Assembly: GCA_021203145.1 (NCBI GenBank)
Contig: JAJQBS010000098.1
Span: forward strand, 1-45,202
Origin: Lachnospiraceae bacterium
Lineage (GTDB): Bacteria > Bacillota > Clostridia > Lachnospirales > Lachnospiraceae
DNA: 45,202 nt
Reading direction: 5' to 3'
Shown here: one piece after another, positions 16,925 to 25,068 of the stretch
Layout of the letters: the number at the start of each line of letters is the position of its first letter
Position numbering within the stretch: the stretch's first letter is position 1
Translations under genes and position numbers: made by a program
Notes under the pieces: model-generated
Database searches by the model: none
Told to the model about the DNA's origin: nothing
The model's input: only the letters and a program-made list of their open reading frames with translations

Positions 16925-17794
16925 TTACTCCGTCACTGCCTCCGTCTCTGTCTCACTCTCAGTGTCTTCCACGGTCTCTTCATACGGAAGCACCGCGCCG
17001 TCGTAGGTCTCATTGATGAAATCCTTGATCTCGTCTGACTGGAGAACCTCTACCAGAGCCAGGACGCCTTCATTTTCCTCATTGCCTGCCTTGACCGCGA
17101 TGATATTCGCGTAGGTTGAGGCCGCTTCCGAATCGGACTGCTCATACACAATCGCGTCATTCGCTACGGAAAGGCCCGCCTCAAGCGCGTAATTCCCGTT
17201 TAATACAACCAGCGCGACTTCTTCTCTGTACTGGGAAACCTGCGCTGCCTCTACCTCAAGGATCTCCACGTCTACCGTCTTAGACTCGATATCGTTGACC
17301 GTCGCTGTCAGGCCGGCATCCTCGCTCAGTGTCAGGACTCCGTTCGCCTCCAGAAGAAGGAGCGCTCTCGCCTCATTCGTCACATCATTCGGAACCGCGA
17401 TCACATCGCCGTCCTCCAGCTCGTCCAGGCTGGACTTTGTACCCGGATAGATCCCGAACGGCTCATAGTGAATCTTCGCTACGCTGACGATATCTGTGCC
17501 ATATTCTTCATTAAACTCATCCAGATACGGCGTGTGCTGGAAATAATTCACAAGGATTTCTCCCTCAGCAACCACCGTATTCGGCTGCACATAATCAGAA
17601 AAAATCTGAATGTCAAGCGTCCAGCCTTCCTCCGCCAGAATATCCGCGGCTGCTTCCAGGATCTCAGCGTGCGGTGTGGAAGACGCCGCAATCGTAATCA
17701 CCTGATCCTCTTCGGCGGATGCAGATACCGAAAATCCTGCCACAGCAGTGACAGCCAGACTCAGTGCCAGTAATTTTGCAAGTGTTCTCTTCAT
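16925..17794 (-). CDS. metQ: methionine ABC transporter substrate-binding protein MetQ
   Basis: The ATG at 17794, with GAGGAGG upstream, gives 289 residues of the NlpA/MetQ family. A signal peptide (KRTLAKLLALSLAVTAVAGF, then SASAEE) is followed by ITIAASSTPHAEILE, YFQHTPYLDEFN, VAKIHYEPFGIYPG and the ligand-loop region VPNDVTNEARALLLLE. No lipobox cysteine is present, unlike most Gram-positive MetQ lipoproteins. The C-terminus is an acidic Thr/Glu tail (ETVEDTESETETEAVTE). It is the first gene of the metQNI operon, behind a 220-nt leader. No SAM riboswitch (S-box) was recognised in that leader. Confidence 0.9.
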   Translation of the reverse strand: MKRTLAKLLALSLAVTAVAGFSVSASAEEDQVITIAASSTPHAEILEAAADILAEEGWTLDIQIFSDYVQPNTVVAEGEILVNYFQHTPYLDEFNEEYGTDIVSVAKIHYEPFGIYPGTKSSLDELEDGDVIAVPNDVTNEARALLLLEANGVLTLSEDAGLTATVNDIESKTVDVEILEVEAAQVSQYREEVALVVLNGNYALEAGLSVANDAIVYEQSDSEAASTYANIIAVKAGNEENEGVLALVEVLQSDEIKDFINETYDGAVLPYEETVEDTESETETEAVTE

Positions 17795-17842
17795 AATAGT
17801 TTTCCTCCTCTTGTCTTTGATGAGCAGGAACGGGCGACGCAT

Positions 17843-17885
17843 ATCCCATGCGAAGCGTGGGATGCCTCCCGGCGAGGGTGTATTG
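17843..17885. repeat. REP-like hairpin upstream of metQ
   Basis: ATCCCA (17843-17848) and TGGGAT (17858-17863) with inner GC/GC pairing and a GAA loop form a hairpin, followed by CCCGGCGAGGG. This is the same two-part element seen at 16.6 kb and 28.4 kb. It lies in the metQ mRNA leader. Confidence 0.7.
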
Positions 17886-18021
17886 CGGCTAAAGCTCCCA
17901 TCATAAGCTTCGCTGGCATGCAGCACTCTTATGGCATAGTCTCCGTCTCCTGCCTAAACGATACGGTTTCTATCTGTGCCAAATGATAAAGCAGAAATCC
18001 CGATTCGTCAAATTCTTTCTG

Positions 18022-18050
18022 ATTATAGCTGGTTATAACCTTATCTTATA
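18022..18050 (-). promoter_or_regulatory. metQNI promoter with palindromic operator-like site
   Basis: A minus-strand -10 TATAAT lies at 18027-18022. There is no good -35; instead the palindrome GGTTATAACC (18031-18040) and a further TATAAG repeat (about 18050-18045) occupy its place. A weak -35 with an upstream palindrome fits activation by a LysR protein, and such a gene lies at the end of this operon. The rest of 18060-18325 holds nothing recognised. Confidence 0.5.
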
Positions 18051-18325
18051 GCCAAATTTCTTTGTGCATTCGAAGACCAGAGCAGACTATTTTATCCATC
18101 TTTCACGGCAAATATACAGTGCTGTTGCCGGCAGTCAGGATCTGTCAAAAATAACCGTGCAGACTGCATCGGGTAATGGGCGAAGCACAGGATCTAAAAA
18201 CGCAGCCACAGCGGTCTGCGGTGAAGCTTGCAGAGCCTGTAATCCGCGTATCAGGCAGTGCAGGGCGGCCATATAGCTCCGCGGCAGATCATAAATAAAC
18301 TTTCCTCAGTACACCAGACAATTCC

Positions 18326-19765
18326 TCAATAGGCCTTGCCCCAGTACACCATGTGTTTCGCCGGACGGCCGCACCAGATACAGGTATCGGCAAGCTTTTC
18401 CTGCGCAAACGGCATGCAGCGGCTGGTCACGCCGACCTCGTCCTTGATCGCGTCCTCGCATTCCTGGCAGCCGCACCACATGGCCTTGATAAAGCCCGGC
18501 TTCTCGTCCGCGATCTTTTTGAATTCTTCTTTTTCTGTAGCGACATAGGTATGAGTATCGCGATGCTCGCGGGCACGCTCCAGCATATCAGACTGCATCT
18601 GCTCGAGGACTTCCGCGATTTTCACCGGCAGCTCATCGATGGATGCGGTAATTTTTTCTCTGGTGTCGCGGCGGACAATCACAGCGGTACCCGCCTCGAT
18701 ATCCTTCGGTCCTAACTCCACGCGCACCGGAATCCCGCGCATCTCCTGCTCCGAGAATTTCCAGCCCGGGCTCTTCTCCGAGTCGTCCAGCTTTACGCGC
18801 AGGCCGCTCTCTGCCAGAGCATTTTTCACCTCGTTTGCCTTCTCCAGCACGCCCTCCTGCTGCTGCCGGATCGGGATCACCATCACCTGCGTCGGCGCGA
18901 TGCGAGGCGGCAGCTTCAGGCCGCTGTCGTCTCCATGAACCATGATAATCGCGCCGATCATGCGCGTCGTCATGCCCCAGGAGGTCTGGTGTACATATTT
19001 CAGCGTATTATCCTTATCTGTGTACTGAATCTCAAAGGCTTTTGCAAATCCATCGCCGAAATTGTGGCTCGTGCCGGACTGCAGCGCCTTGCCGTCGTGC
19101 ATCAGCGCCTCGATCGTATAGGTCGCCTCCGCGCCCGCGAACTTCTCCTTATCCGTCTTGCGGCCCCGTATCACCGGGATCGCCAGGACTTCCTCGCAAA
19201 AATCGGCGTACACGTTCAGCATCTGGATCGTGCGCTCCTCGGCCTCCTCGGCCGTCGCGTGGGCCGTGTGGCCCTCCTGCCACAAAAACTCGCGCGAGCG
19301 CAGAAACGGGCGCGTCGTCTTTTCCCAGCGCACCACCGAACACCACTGGTTGTACACCTTCGGCAGGTCGCGGTAGGAATGCACGTCATTTTTATAAAAA
19401 TCACAGAACAGCGTCTCCGAGGTCGGGCGCACGCACATGCGCTCCTGCAGCGGCTCCAGCCCGCCCTGCGTCACCCAGGCCACCTCCGGCGCAAAGCCCT
19501 CCACATGATCCTTTTCCTTCTGCAGCAGGCTCTCCGGGATAAACATCGGCAGATAGACATTCTCTACCCCGACCTCTTTAAAGCGCCTGTCCAGCTCCTT
19601 CTGGATATTCTCCCAGATCGCGTAGCCGGCCGGCTTGATCACCATGCAGCCCTTCACACTCGTGTAGTCCGTCAGCTCCGCCTTCTTCACCACATCCGTG
19701 TACCACTGCGCGAAGTCCTCCTCCATCGAGGTAATCGACTCCACCAGCTTTTTTTCCTTTGCCAT
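18326..19765 (-). CDS. proS: prolyl-tRNA synthetase, type 3 (archaeal/eukaryotic-like)
   Basis: The ATG at 19765, behind GAGGAGAAAAG, gives 479 residues. The enzyme charges tRNA-Pro with proline. Class II motifs are clear: motif 2 is [16 protein letters not shown], preceded by [13 protein letters not shown], and [14 protein letters not shown] lies in the proline pocket. The anticodon-binding domain begins near [12 protein letters not shown]. The C-terminal domain carries the zinc-type cysteines ([26 protein letters not shown]) and ends in the conserved Tyr. The editing insertion of the bacterial long form is absent, as usual for this type. No T-box leader was recognised upstream. Confidence 0.95.
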   Translation of the reverse strand: MAKEKKLVESITSMEEDFAQWYTDVVKKAELTDYTSVKGCMVIKPAGYAIWENIQKELDRRFKEVGVENVYLPMFIPESLLQKEKDHVEGFAPEVAWVTQGGLEPLQERMCVRPTSETLFCDFYKNDVHSYRDLPKVYNQWCSVVRWEKTTRPFLRSREFLWQEGHTAHATAEEAEERTIQMLNVYADFCEEVLAIPVIRGRKTDKEKFAGAEATYTIEALMHDGKALQSGTSHNFGDGFAKAFEIQYTDKDNTLKYVHQTSWGMTTRMIGAIIMVHGDDSGLKLPPRIAPTQVMVIPIRQQQEGVLEKANEVKNALAESGLRVKLDDSEKSPGWKFSEQEMRGIPVRVELGPKDIEAGTAVIVRRDTREKITASIDELPVKIAEVLEQMQSDMLERAREHRDTHTYVATEKEEFKKIADEKPGFIKAMWCGCQECEDAIKDEVGVTSRCMPFAQEKLADTCIWCGRPAKHMVYWGKAY

Positions 19766-19932
19766 GACTTTTCTCCTCCTCAAGATCAACCTGAATCTGG
19801 CCAAACACACGGACACAGTCTATCACGAAGCAGTCGCTTTTGCAAGGCACTTTTCCATGCAGCCTGCTCAATTTATCCAAACGGCATCTGGCATCGACTG
19901 GGGGCTTCCCGCACCATTGAATTTATTCAGCA

Positions 19933-20619
19933 TCAGTCAAGCAGATATCCCTCCCGATAAGAACACTCCGGATAACTCGGATTCTGGTAATACAGGTTCG
20001 TGGAGAAATCGGAGATCTCATCGCTGATAAAGGACAGGAAATTTCGAATCAACACGTCCGGCTCCTCCCCTGGCGCGGCGCAGTCCTCGATCATGATGCT
20101 GTATAATTTACCGATATCCATAAATCCAGGAACAGTATATTTGCAGTCCGTAATCGTCATCCCATCCGTAATACCCGCAATCACCGGGGCCGTCTGATCC
20201 AGCACAATACCTTCCTAGTCCTGCTCCCCGACCGACTGGGCTGAGCTTTCTCCCGAGGACGCATCGATTCCCGTCGCAGAAGCAGATCCGAGTCCCATAG
20301 TGAGAAGCGGCGTTCCGGTCGATTCTGCGATCGCCGCTGCCTGCTCACCTGCTTCTGCGTCTTCTGACTCTGTGGTCTCCGGCTCCGCTGTCTCCGGCTC
20401 TACAGTCTCTGCTTCGTCGGAATCATCTGCGCCAGTTGTACCAGATTCCACTGCCGTCGAATCGTTTGTCGTCTCCTCATCTCCGCTGTCTGCCCCCCCG
20501 TCTTCGGTTTCATCAGCTTCAGATTCCGCTTCTGCAGTATCGGTTTGCGTCGTTTCGCACTCCGCTGTTTCCGCTTCCGTAGTATCGGTTTGCTCCGTTT
20601 CGCACTCCGCTGTTTCCAA
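19933..20619 (-). pseudogene. acidic Thr/Glu-repeat ORF with in-frame amber and a small C-terminal domain
   Basis: From 20619 (a TTG; no ATG) the frame encodes about 134 residues of Glu/Thr/Asp/Ser-rich repeats, including ETAEC pentapeptides, then TAG at 20217-20215. The same frame continues for 94 more codons with a different, ordered-looking composition (VLDQTAPVIAGITDGMTI, later NFLSFISDEISDF and YYQNPSYPECSY). DQTAPVIAGITDG resembles the start of Ig-like modules in secreted proteins. The likely history is a secreted protein with an acidic linker that lost its signal peptide and gained an amber codon. It begins just after the ATPase gene at 20634, in another frame, and has no visible ribosome site. 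Confidence 0.5.
20536..20618. repeat. 45-nt direct repeat, nearly two copies
   Basis: AGTATCGGTTTGC at 20536 recurs at 20581, and both are followed by CGTTTCGCACTCCGCTGTTTCC. On the minus strand it encodes the acidic ETAEC and ETTQTDTAEAE segments of the broken ORF. Confidence 0.85.
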
Positions 20620-20633
20620 TTTGACGCTGCAGG

Positions 20634-22244
20634 CTAAATCACCTCAATCCTGCACCGGTGAACTTTGTCCTTCCGGTTATATCCAATCCCGACCAGGATG
20701 ATTCGCCCGGTCGTTTTCGCAGGCTCTCCCAGTTTCCCCTGGAACTTCAGGGCATAGTTCTTATCCCTGATCTGCTTCAGGGCCGTTTCGGGGGAGTCGT
20801 CCACTTTCAGTTCGATAATGATTCCGTCGTCCGAACGGTTATGAGGATAAAAAATATAGTCTGCGTAACCGATTCCAGTCTGATCCTCTCGTTCTATATT
20901 GTACTTATTCCTTGCTGCGATGTACGCAAGCTTGACGCTTCCCGAAAGTTCCGCTTCATTATTATAGGCTTTTAAAGGGGATTCTGTCGTGTGTACGATA
21001 GCCAACACGTTCCCAACTGTTTCCTCATCCCCGTCATAAGTCGCCTGCAGGATGCGCGCGGATTCCCGCTCTAATTCACGCATATAGCTGTACTTCGGCT
21101 CTGTCCGGATGATCCGGTCAAACTCCAGCTCCAGCTCTTTGTTCGGTATCCGCACACAGCCGTCGTAATAATTCAGATATCCATAGACCGTCATGGCAGA
21201 CAAGATCTCATCCCTGTACGTTAGCTCTGTTGCCGTGGAGGCGTACTCCGAAAGATCCGTCTCTACCGGCTCGCCAGCCGCAAGGAGCATCACAGCATCC
21301 TTCACGCCGTCAACATCATTCAGCACATAGTCTTTCAGTTCACCATACTCGCCTGCTTTCGCCCAGTAATTATTGAGCGTATTCCGCGTGAGGGCACGCA
21401 CGACTGAATTCGGGTTATATATGCTGCTGCCTTCCTTCCTTTGGTAGCCATCGTACCACTCCGCCAGTTCTTCCCGCGAAAATTCCGGACTGGCATGGTT
21501 TTTCAGATAACGCTGGTACAATTCATCTACTTCTTCGCAGGTAAATCCAAAATATTCATCATACATGTTGCTGTTCGCCATATTGTATTCGTCAAAATGG
21601 TTCATCGTATCGCTGGCGGAATATTTTTTGATCGGGAGGACGCCGGTCAGATATGCCATCTCGACATATGCCCTGCCCTTTGTCATGTCCCCCAGGAAAG
21701 CCGTGTATTTTCCCCTGTCTGATTCTGTGAAATAGTCCTTATGAAAGATATAGTCCCATTCGTCAAAAATCATCAGAAACTTTTCGTTGCTATGCTCCAG
21801 CGATACGATACGCAAGATAGCTCCCATAGAGTCCTCATCATCAATTTCAACGTCCGGATACGCCCTCCTCAGATCACGTATCAGCCGTTTTTTTATCTTC
21901 ATGATATACTGTGTATAAGAACTACATTCCGATACATCCCTGCTGAAATCAATATAGATCAGGTTGTGCTGGTTCAAATGCTTCGCGTATCCCTTATTCC
22001 CGGCAACCTTCAGATGAGCAAATACCTCCGCGCCATCCACGCCCTTTCCAAAAAAGGAGCCGATCATCGCGGCCACCACGGATTTCCCAAATCTGCGCGG
22101 CCTCGTGACAGAGATATAGCTGCCCTGCTGTTCTACGAGAGGGATTAATTCGGCTAACAGCTCCGTTTTATCTACAAAATATGGTCTTTCTGTTTCTCTC
22201 CTGTAAATATCAATGACATCTTGCGGGTTCAGATAATATCCCAT
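20634..22244 (-). CDS. AAA-ATPase_like / PDDEXK_9 (DUF1703) protein, intact
   Basis: The 536-residue protein starts MGYYLNPQDVIDIY at an ATG behind AAAGGAGG. The ATPase part has RPRRFGKS near residue 47 and FLMIFDEWDYIF (Walker B) near 145. The C-terminal nuclease-like part has IGYADYIFYPH, then GIIIELKVDD, the Asp and Glu-x-Lys of a PDDEXK site, and ends KVHRCRIEVI. The family is abundant in gut Clostridia and Bacteroides; its function is unknown, with defence or mobile-element roles suggested only by domain content. It is collinear with the amber-containing copy at 2138-3823. Its own stop is TAG. Confidence 0.85.
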   Translation of the reverse strand: MGYYLNPQDVIDIYRRETERPYFVDKTELLAELIPLVEQQGSYISVTRPRRFGKSVVAAMIGSFFGKGVDGAEVFAHLKVAGNKGYAKHLNQHNLIYIDFSRDVSECSSYTQYIMKIKKRLIRDLRRAYPDVEIDDEDSMGAILRIVSLEHSNEKFLMIFDEWDYIFHKDYFTESDRGKYTAFLGDMTKGRAYVEMAYLTGVLPIKKYSASDTMNHFDEYNMANSNMYDEYFGFTCEEVDELYQRYLKNHASPEFSREELAEWYDGYQRKEGSSIYNPNSVVRALTRNTLNNYWAKAGEYGELKDYVLNDVDGVKDAVMLLAAGEPVETDLSEYASTATELTYRDEILSAMTVYGYLNYYDGCVRIPNKELELEFDRIIRTEPKYSYMRELERESARILQATYDGDEETVGNVLAIVHTTESPLKAYNNEAELSGSVKLAYIAARNKYNIEREDQTGIGYADYIFYPHNRSDDGIIIELKVDDSPETALKQIRDKNYALKFQGKLGEPAKTTGRIILVGIGYNRKDKVHRCRIEVI

Positions 22245-22425
22245 TTCTTATGCCTCCTTTCAAAGCGGCTGCGAATTTGTCCGCCGGTTGACCGCCCTGT
22301 CGTTCTTTTCTTCATTATAACTGTCCAAAATGCATTTGTCCACGGCTATCCGGAAGTGCCACAGATATTTTTCCGGTGTTCTGAAAAGGAGGCTCCTGAC
22401 TTCTGGGTTCCTGATACGCGATCAT

Positions 22426-24831
22426 TCACAATTCCATAAACATCGTATCATACGGCGCGATGACCGCTGTCTTTTCACCGGCCTCCGTACAGATCACCGT
22501 GGTCTGCCCGATGTCGCTGTTATTGATCACTACCAGCTTTCTGCTGTCCGGGTAGTACGCGCATTCGGTATAGAGGTTGTCAGTCATGTAGAGTCCCCTC
22601 GCCCCCTCGCCACCCGCGTAGCGGATGAGCTGGTACAGCATTCTCGTATTGATGGGATTCACCTGGAAGGACGCCAGATAGATGCCCTTTCCTTTGCCGA
22701 ACTCATGAACCGTCACCAGCGGATTCTCCCCGTCCGCCAACAGTACGTCCGCAGTACCGTCTGTCAGATAACGGTTTTCCTTCGCGGTAAGTGTCACGCC
22801 TTCCGGCAGCAGTTTTCCGTCGTCACGCACATCGAAGCTCCATCTGCCGTGACATACTCTTGCGCCGGTATCCTCGTCGACGCCGAGCACGTGAGCCATG
22901 CGAAAATACGTGTCGTAGCCCTCGACCGCGGACGGCTCGTTTACACCCAGAAATGCGCCGCCCTCGTACACCCACTGTGTCAGGGCTGTCACGAGCCCGT
23001 CGTCCTTCCACGCGTCTCCGCCGCTCCACGCGCTGCCCGCGTAGCCTGCGTTGATGACGATGTCCACATCCTGTAGCGCGCCGTTTTTCACATCCTCAAA
23101 GGACAGGAAGCGGACCTCCACCGGGAGGCCGGACAGAGCCTCGTTGATATGGATCAGGTCGTGCATGTATGTTTCGTGGAAATGGCCGGACAGCGTCCAG
23201 GAGCGGAGAGCTCCCCAGCTGTGCAGCACCGCCACTCTCGTACGGATACTGTAGGGCCTGCCCGCGTCATGGAAGGATCGGATCAGGCGGAACTCATCGG
23301 CCACTTTTTCTATGTAATCACAAAAATCCGGATACTGCCCGACCAGATGCAGATAACCGCCCAGGCCGATCCGGTCTATTTTGGCTCTCAGCAGAGCGCG
23401 CCGCACGCTGATCCAGTATTTTTTCGCGTCCAGGGTCGGATTTCCGCCCTCCGCGAAGGTCGGCGCCCCGCCCAGACCCACCGGGAACAGATACGGGTGC
23501 AGCCGAAGCTCATGGGTCGGCACATCGACGCCCGCGCAGAGCCGCGCCTCAAAGCCGGAAAACACGCATTTGATCAGGCCATCAAACCCAAATTCCTGAA
23601 AGCGTCCGTTGTAAGGCTCTACGCCGACCCAGCTGTCGTCATAAAAGACATACGCCTTCTTGCCATAGGAATGCACGAGTTCGATCAGCTTCCTGCCAAA
23701 CGAAACGACAAAATCATTGATAAATTCCATCCAGTCTTTTTTCTTCTGGTCGCCCGGCATATGTGTGACATGCAGCATTCCTTTATTGATAAAATCCTCC
23801 GCGGTCATGGCATAGCCGTATTTTTTCTCAAATTCGTCCAGAGCCAGGCTGCTGACGGTATAATCGTAAGAACCCCAGTCAGAAAACAGGTTCCGGTTCC
23901 GCTCGCTGCTCCCCCAGATCCAGACAAAATTGTAAAACATCGAGGTAAAGCGGACGACCGTGGTGTCCGGATGCGTCTCGCACCAGTCCCGCATCCAGGC
24001 GAGCAGGTACTCCTGCGTCTCGGGATATCTGGGATCAATCTGCATCAGGTGCTCCTTGTCCCAGTTGTTTGTCATGTGATTGTACATGGAAATCTCTTCC
24101 CAGATCCGCCAGGCCAGGAAGCTGACCGTGTATTTGTGGAACGGAACGGCGCCATGAACCGTCACACTCCCGCTCCCGGAATCATAGCTCCAGGATGTCT
24201 GCGCACCTTCACAGGCGATCTGTTCTTCCGATGAGCCCGGCGAGGTGACATCTTTGCCGGATCTCCCTTCGCGAAGCGGATTCTCACGGGCAAACCGTTC
24301 TGCCGCTTCAATCTTCTGATTCGAAGTACGGTCATAGACTTCCCAGTATTTGAACGCACTCTCGCTGTCGTTGACGCGGAACTGCTGGTCAAAAAAGCTG
24401 TCCATCAGGCGGATGGTCAGTTCGCAGCCCGAAGCCGATCTACAGTTCTGAACCGGTTCACTGTTCAGAGCCGATCCTCTATTCTTAGCCGGTCCACTGT
24501 TCTGAGTCGGCTCACTGTTCTGAGCAGATCCGGCAGTGCCAGCAGCCGAATGTTCCCGCTCGGAAGCTCCTTCCGGAACCGCGACTGCCGGCGGCGTACA
24601 CAGAAAGGTCTGCTGCAGCTTGTCCTGATTTTTCCTTGCCCACTCATTATGGTCACGTATAATGCAGATGGTTGAATAAATTCCGTATCCCGCATGAACG
24701 ATCTCATCAGACAGCACCGTTCCGTCGCTGTCCCGAATCACATCCGCGCCCCATTTTTCTGCCATATCCAGCGTCAGCTGCTCATAGCCGGACTCCCCCG
24801 GCAGAGTGAAGCCGCCTTTTTGTTTTCCCAT
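22426..24831 (-). CDS. GH112 phosphorylase, probably D-galactosyl-beta-1,4-L-rhamnose phosphorylase
   Basis: The 801-residue protein matches GH112 along its length: GGFTLPGESGYEQLTLDMAE, KWGADVIRDSDGT, STICIIRDHNEWA, FHKYTVSFLAWRIWEEISMY, KAYVFYDDSWVGVEPY and ELRLHPYLFPVGLGGAPTF. It should split beta-galactosides with phosphate to give galactose 1-phosphate plus L-rhamnose, or an N-acetylhexosamine. The sequence recalls the Clostridium phytofermentans galactosyl-rhamnose enzyme, and the GH105 and Lpl-type neighbours favour rhamnose. It is some 80 residues longer than usual because of two insertions, at about residues 86-137 (18-nt DNA repeats) and about 182-212 (palindrome-like DNA). GAGGAG precedes the ATG. 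It acts in the cytoplasm; no signal peptide is seen. Confidence 0.88.
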   Translation of the reverse strand: MGKQKGGFTLPGESGYEQLTLDMAEKWGADVIRDSDGTVLSDEIVHAGYGIYSTICIIRDHNEWARKNQDKLQQTFLCTPPAVAVPEGASEREHSAAGTAGSAQNSEPTQNSGPAKNRGSALNSEPVQNCRSASGCELTIRLMDSFFDQQFRVNDSESAFKYWEVYDRTSNQKIEAAERFARENPLREGRSGKDVTSPGSSEEQIACEGAQTSWSYDSGSGSVTVHGAVPFHKYTVSFLAWRIWEEISMYNHMTNNWDKEHLMQIDPRYPETQEYLLAWMRDWCETHPDTTVVRFTSMFYNFVWIWGSSERNRNLFSDWGSYDYTVSSLALDEFEKKYGYAMTAEDFINKGMLHVTHMPGDQKKKDWMEFINDFVVSFGRKLIELVHSYGKKAYVFYDDSWVGVEPYNGRFQEFGFDGLIKCVFSGFEARLCAGVDVPTHELRLHPYLFPVGLGGAPTFAEGGNPTLDAKKYWISVRRALLRAKIDRIGLGGYLHLVGQYPDFCDYIEKVADEFRLIRSFHDAGRPYSIRTRVAVLHSWGALRSWTLSGHFHETYMHDLIHINEALSGLPVEVRFLSFEDVKNGALQDVDIVINAGYAGSAWSGGDAWKDDGLVTALTQWVYEGGAFLGVNEPSAVEGYDTYFRMAHVLGVDEDTGARVCHGRWSFDVRDDGKLLPEGVTLTAKENRYLTDGTADVLLADGENPLVTVHEFGKGKGIYLASFQVNPINTRMLYQLIRYAGGEGARGLYMTDNLYTECAYYPDSRKLVVINNSDIGQTTVICTEAGEKTAVIAPYDTMFMEL
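24225..24300. repeat. REP-like element inside the GH112 coding sequence
   Basis: This stretch carries, in order, CCCGGCGAGG, TTTGCC, TTCGCGAAG and GGGCAAACC. The same four motifs appear in the 28.4-kb array, with TTCGCGAA at the hairpin centre. It encodes residues of the second GH112 insertion (about ENPLREGRSGKDVTSPGSS) without breaking the frame. Confidence 0.55.
24442..24531. repeat. 18-nt tandem repeat, five units, inside the GH112 gene
   Basis: Five degenerate 18-nt units built on ACTGTTCTGAGTCGGCTC fill exactly 90 bp. On the coding strand they give Gln/Asn/Ser/Glu/Pro-rich hexapeptides (such as QNSEPT). They form most of the first insertion of the phosphorylase. Confidence 0.85.
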
Positions 24832-24858
24832 ATTGTTCTCCTCGTATAATAAGTTTGC

Positions 24859-25068
24859 TTATTCCCAGAAATGTTCTGATTCTTCGCTGGTAGATTTGAT
24901 TCCGAATAACTCCATTTCCTTTTCAAGGTTATCAGCAGAAATCCAGCCTTCCAGATCAGCTCGTTCTTTCGCATGTTTTAATTTCTCTAAGAGAAGGCTT
25001 CCTGCCATTCCCATGCAAGTAAATTCGCGTATGAATTTATCAGCTATTTTCACCTGGTGCTCATCCAT
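24859..25068 (-). CDS. small unrecognised protein between GH105 and GH112
   Basis: The ATG at 25068 overlaps the GH105 stop as TGATG, the classic arrangement for translational coupling, and gives 69 residues. The product is charged and helical (KIADKFIREF, KLKHAKERADLEGW, NLEKEMELFG) with no signal or membrane segment. Size and the final Glu-rich helix recall small antitoxins, but no toxin gene is next to it and no family was recognised. It lies between two sugar-degradation genes, about 27 bp before GH112. The coupling is the main reason to think it is real. Confidence 0.5.
   Translation of the reverse strand: MDEHQVKIADKFIREFTCMGMAGSLLLEKLKHAKERADLEGWISADNLEKEMELFGIKSTSEESEHFWE

Noticed and set aside
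17800..18060. SAM riboswitch (S-box) upstream of metQ
   Set aside because: The conserved S-box core was not found; the leader holds a REP-like hairpin instead.
19766..19930. T-box leader upstream of proS
   Set aside because: No T-box sequence, specifier loop or terminator was recognised in this short region.
18935..19960. Long plus-strand ORF opposite proS, and similar long ORFs opposite the sugar-binding protein and GH112
   Set aside because: They are antisense shadows in GC-rich coding DNA; the minus-strand genes are clear family members.
24859..25068. Toxin-antitoxin pair
   Set aside because: The small protein has antitoxin-like size and helices, but both neighbours are sugar enzymes and no toxin is present.
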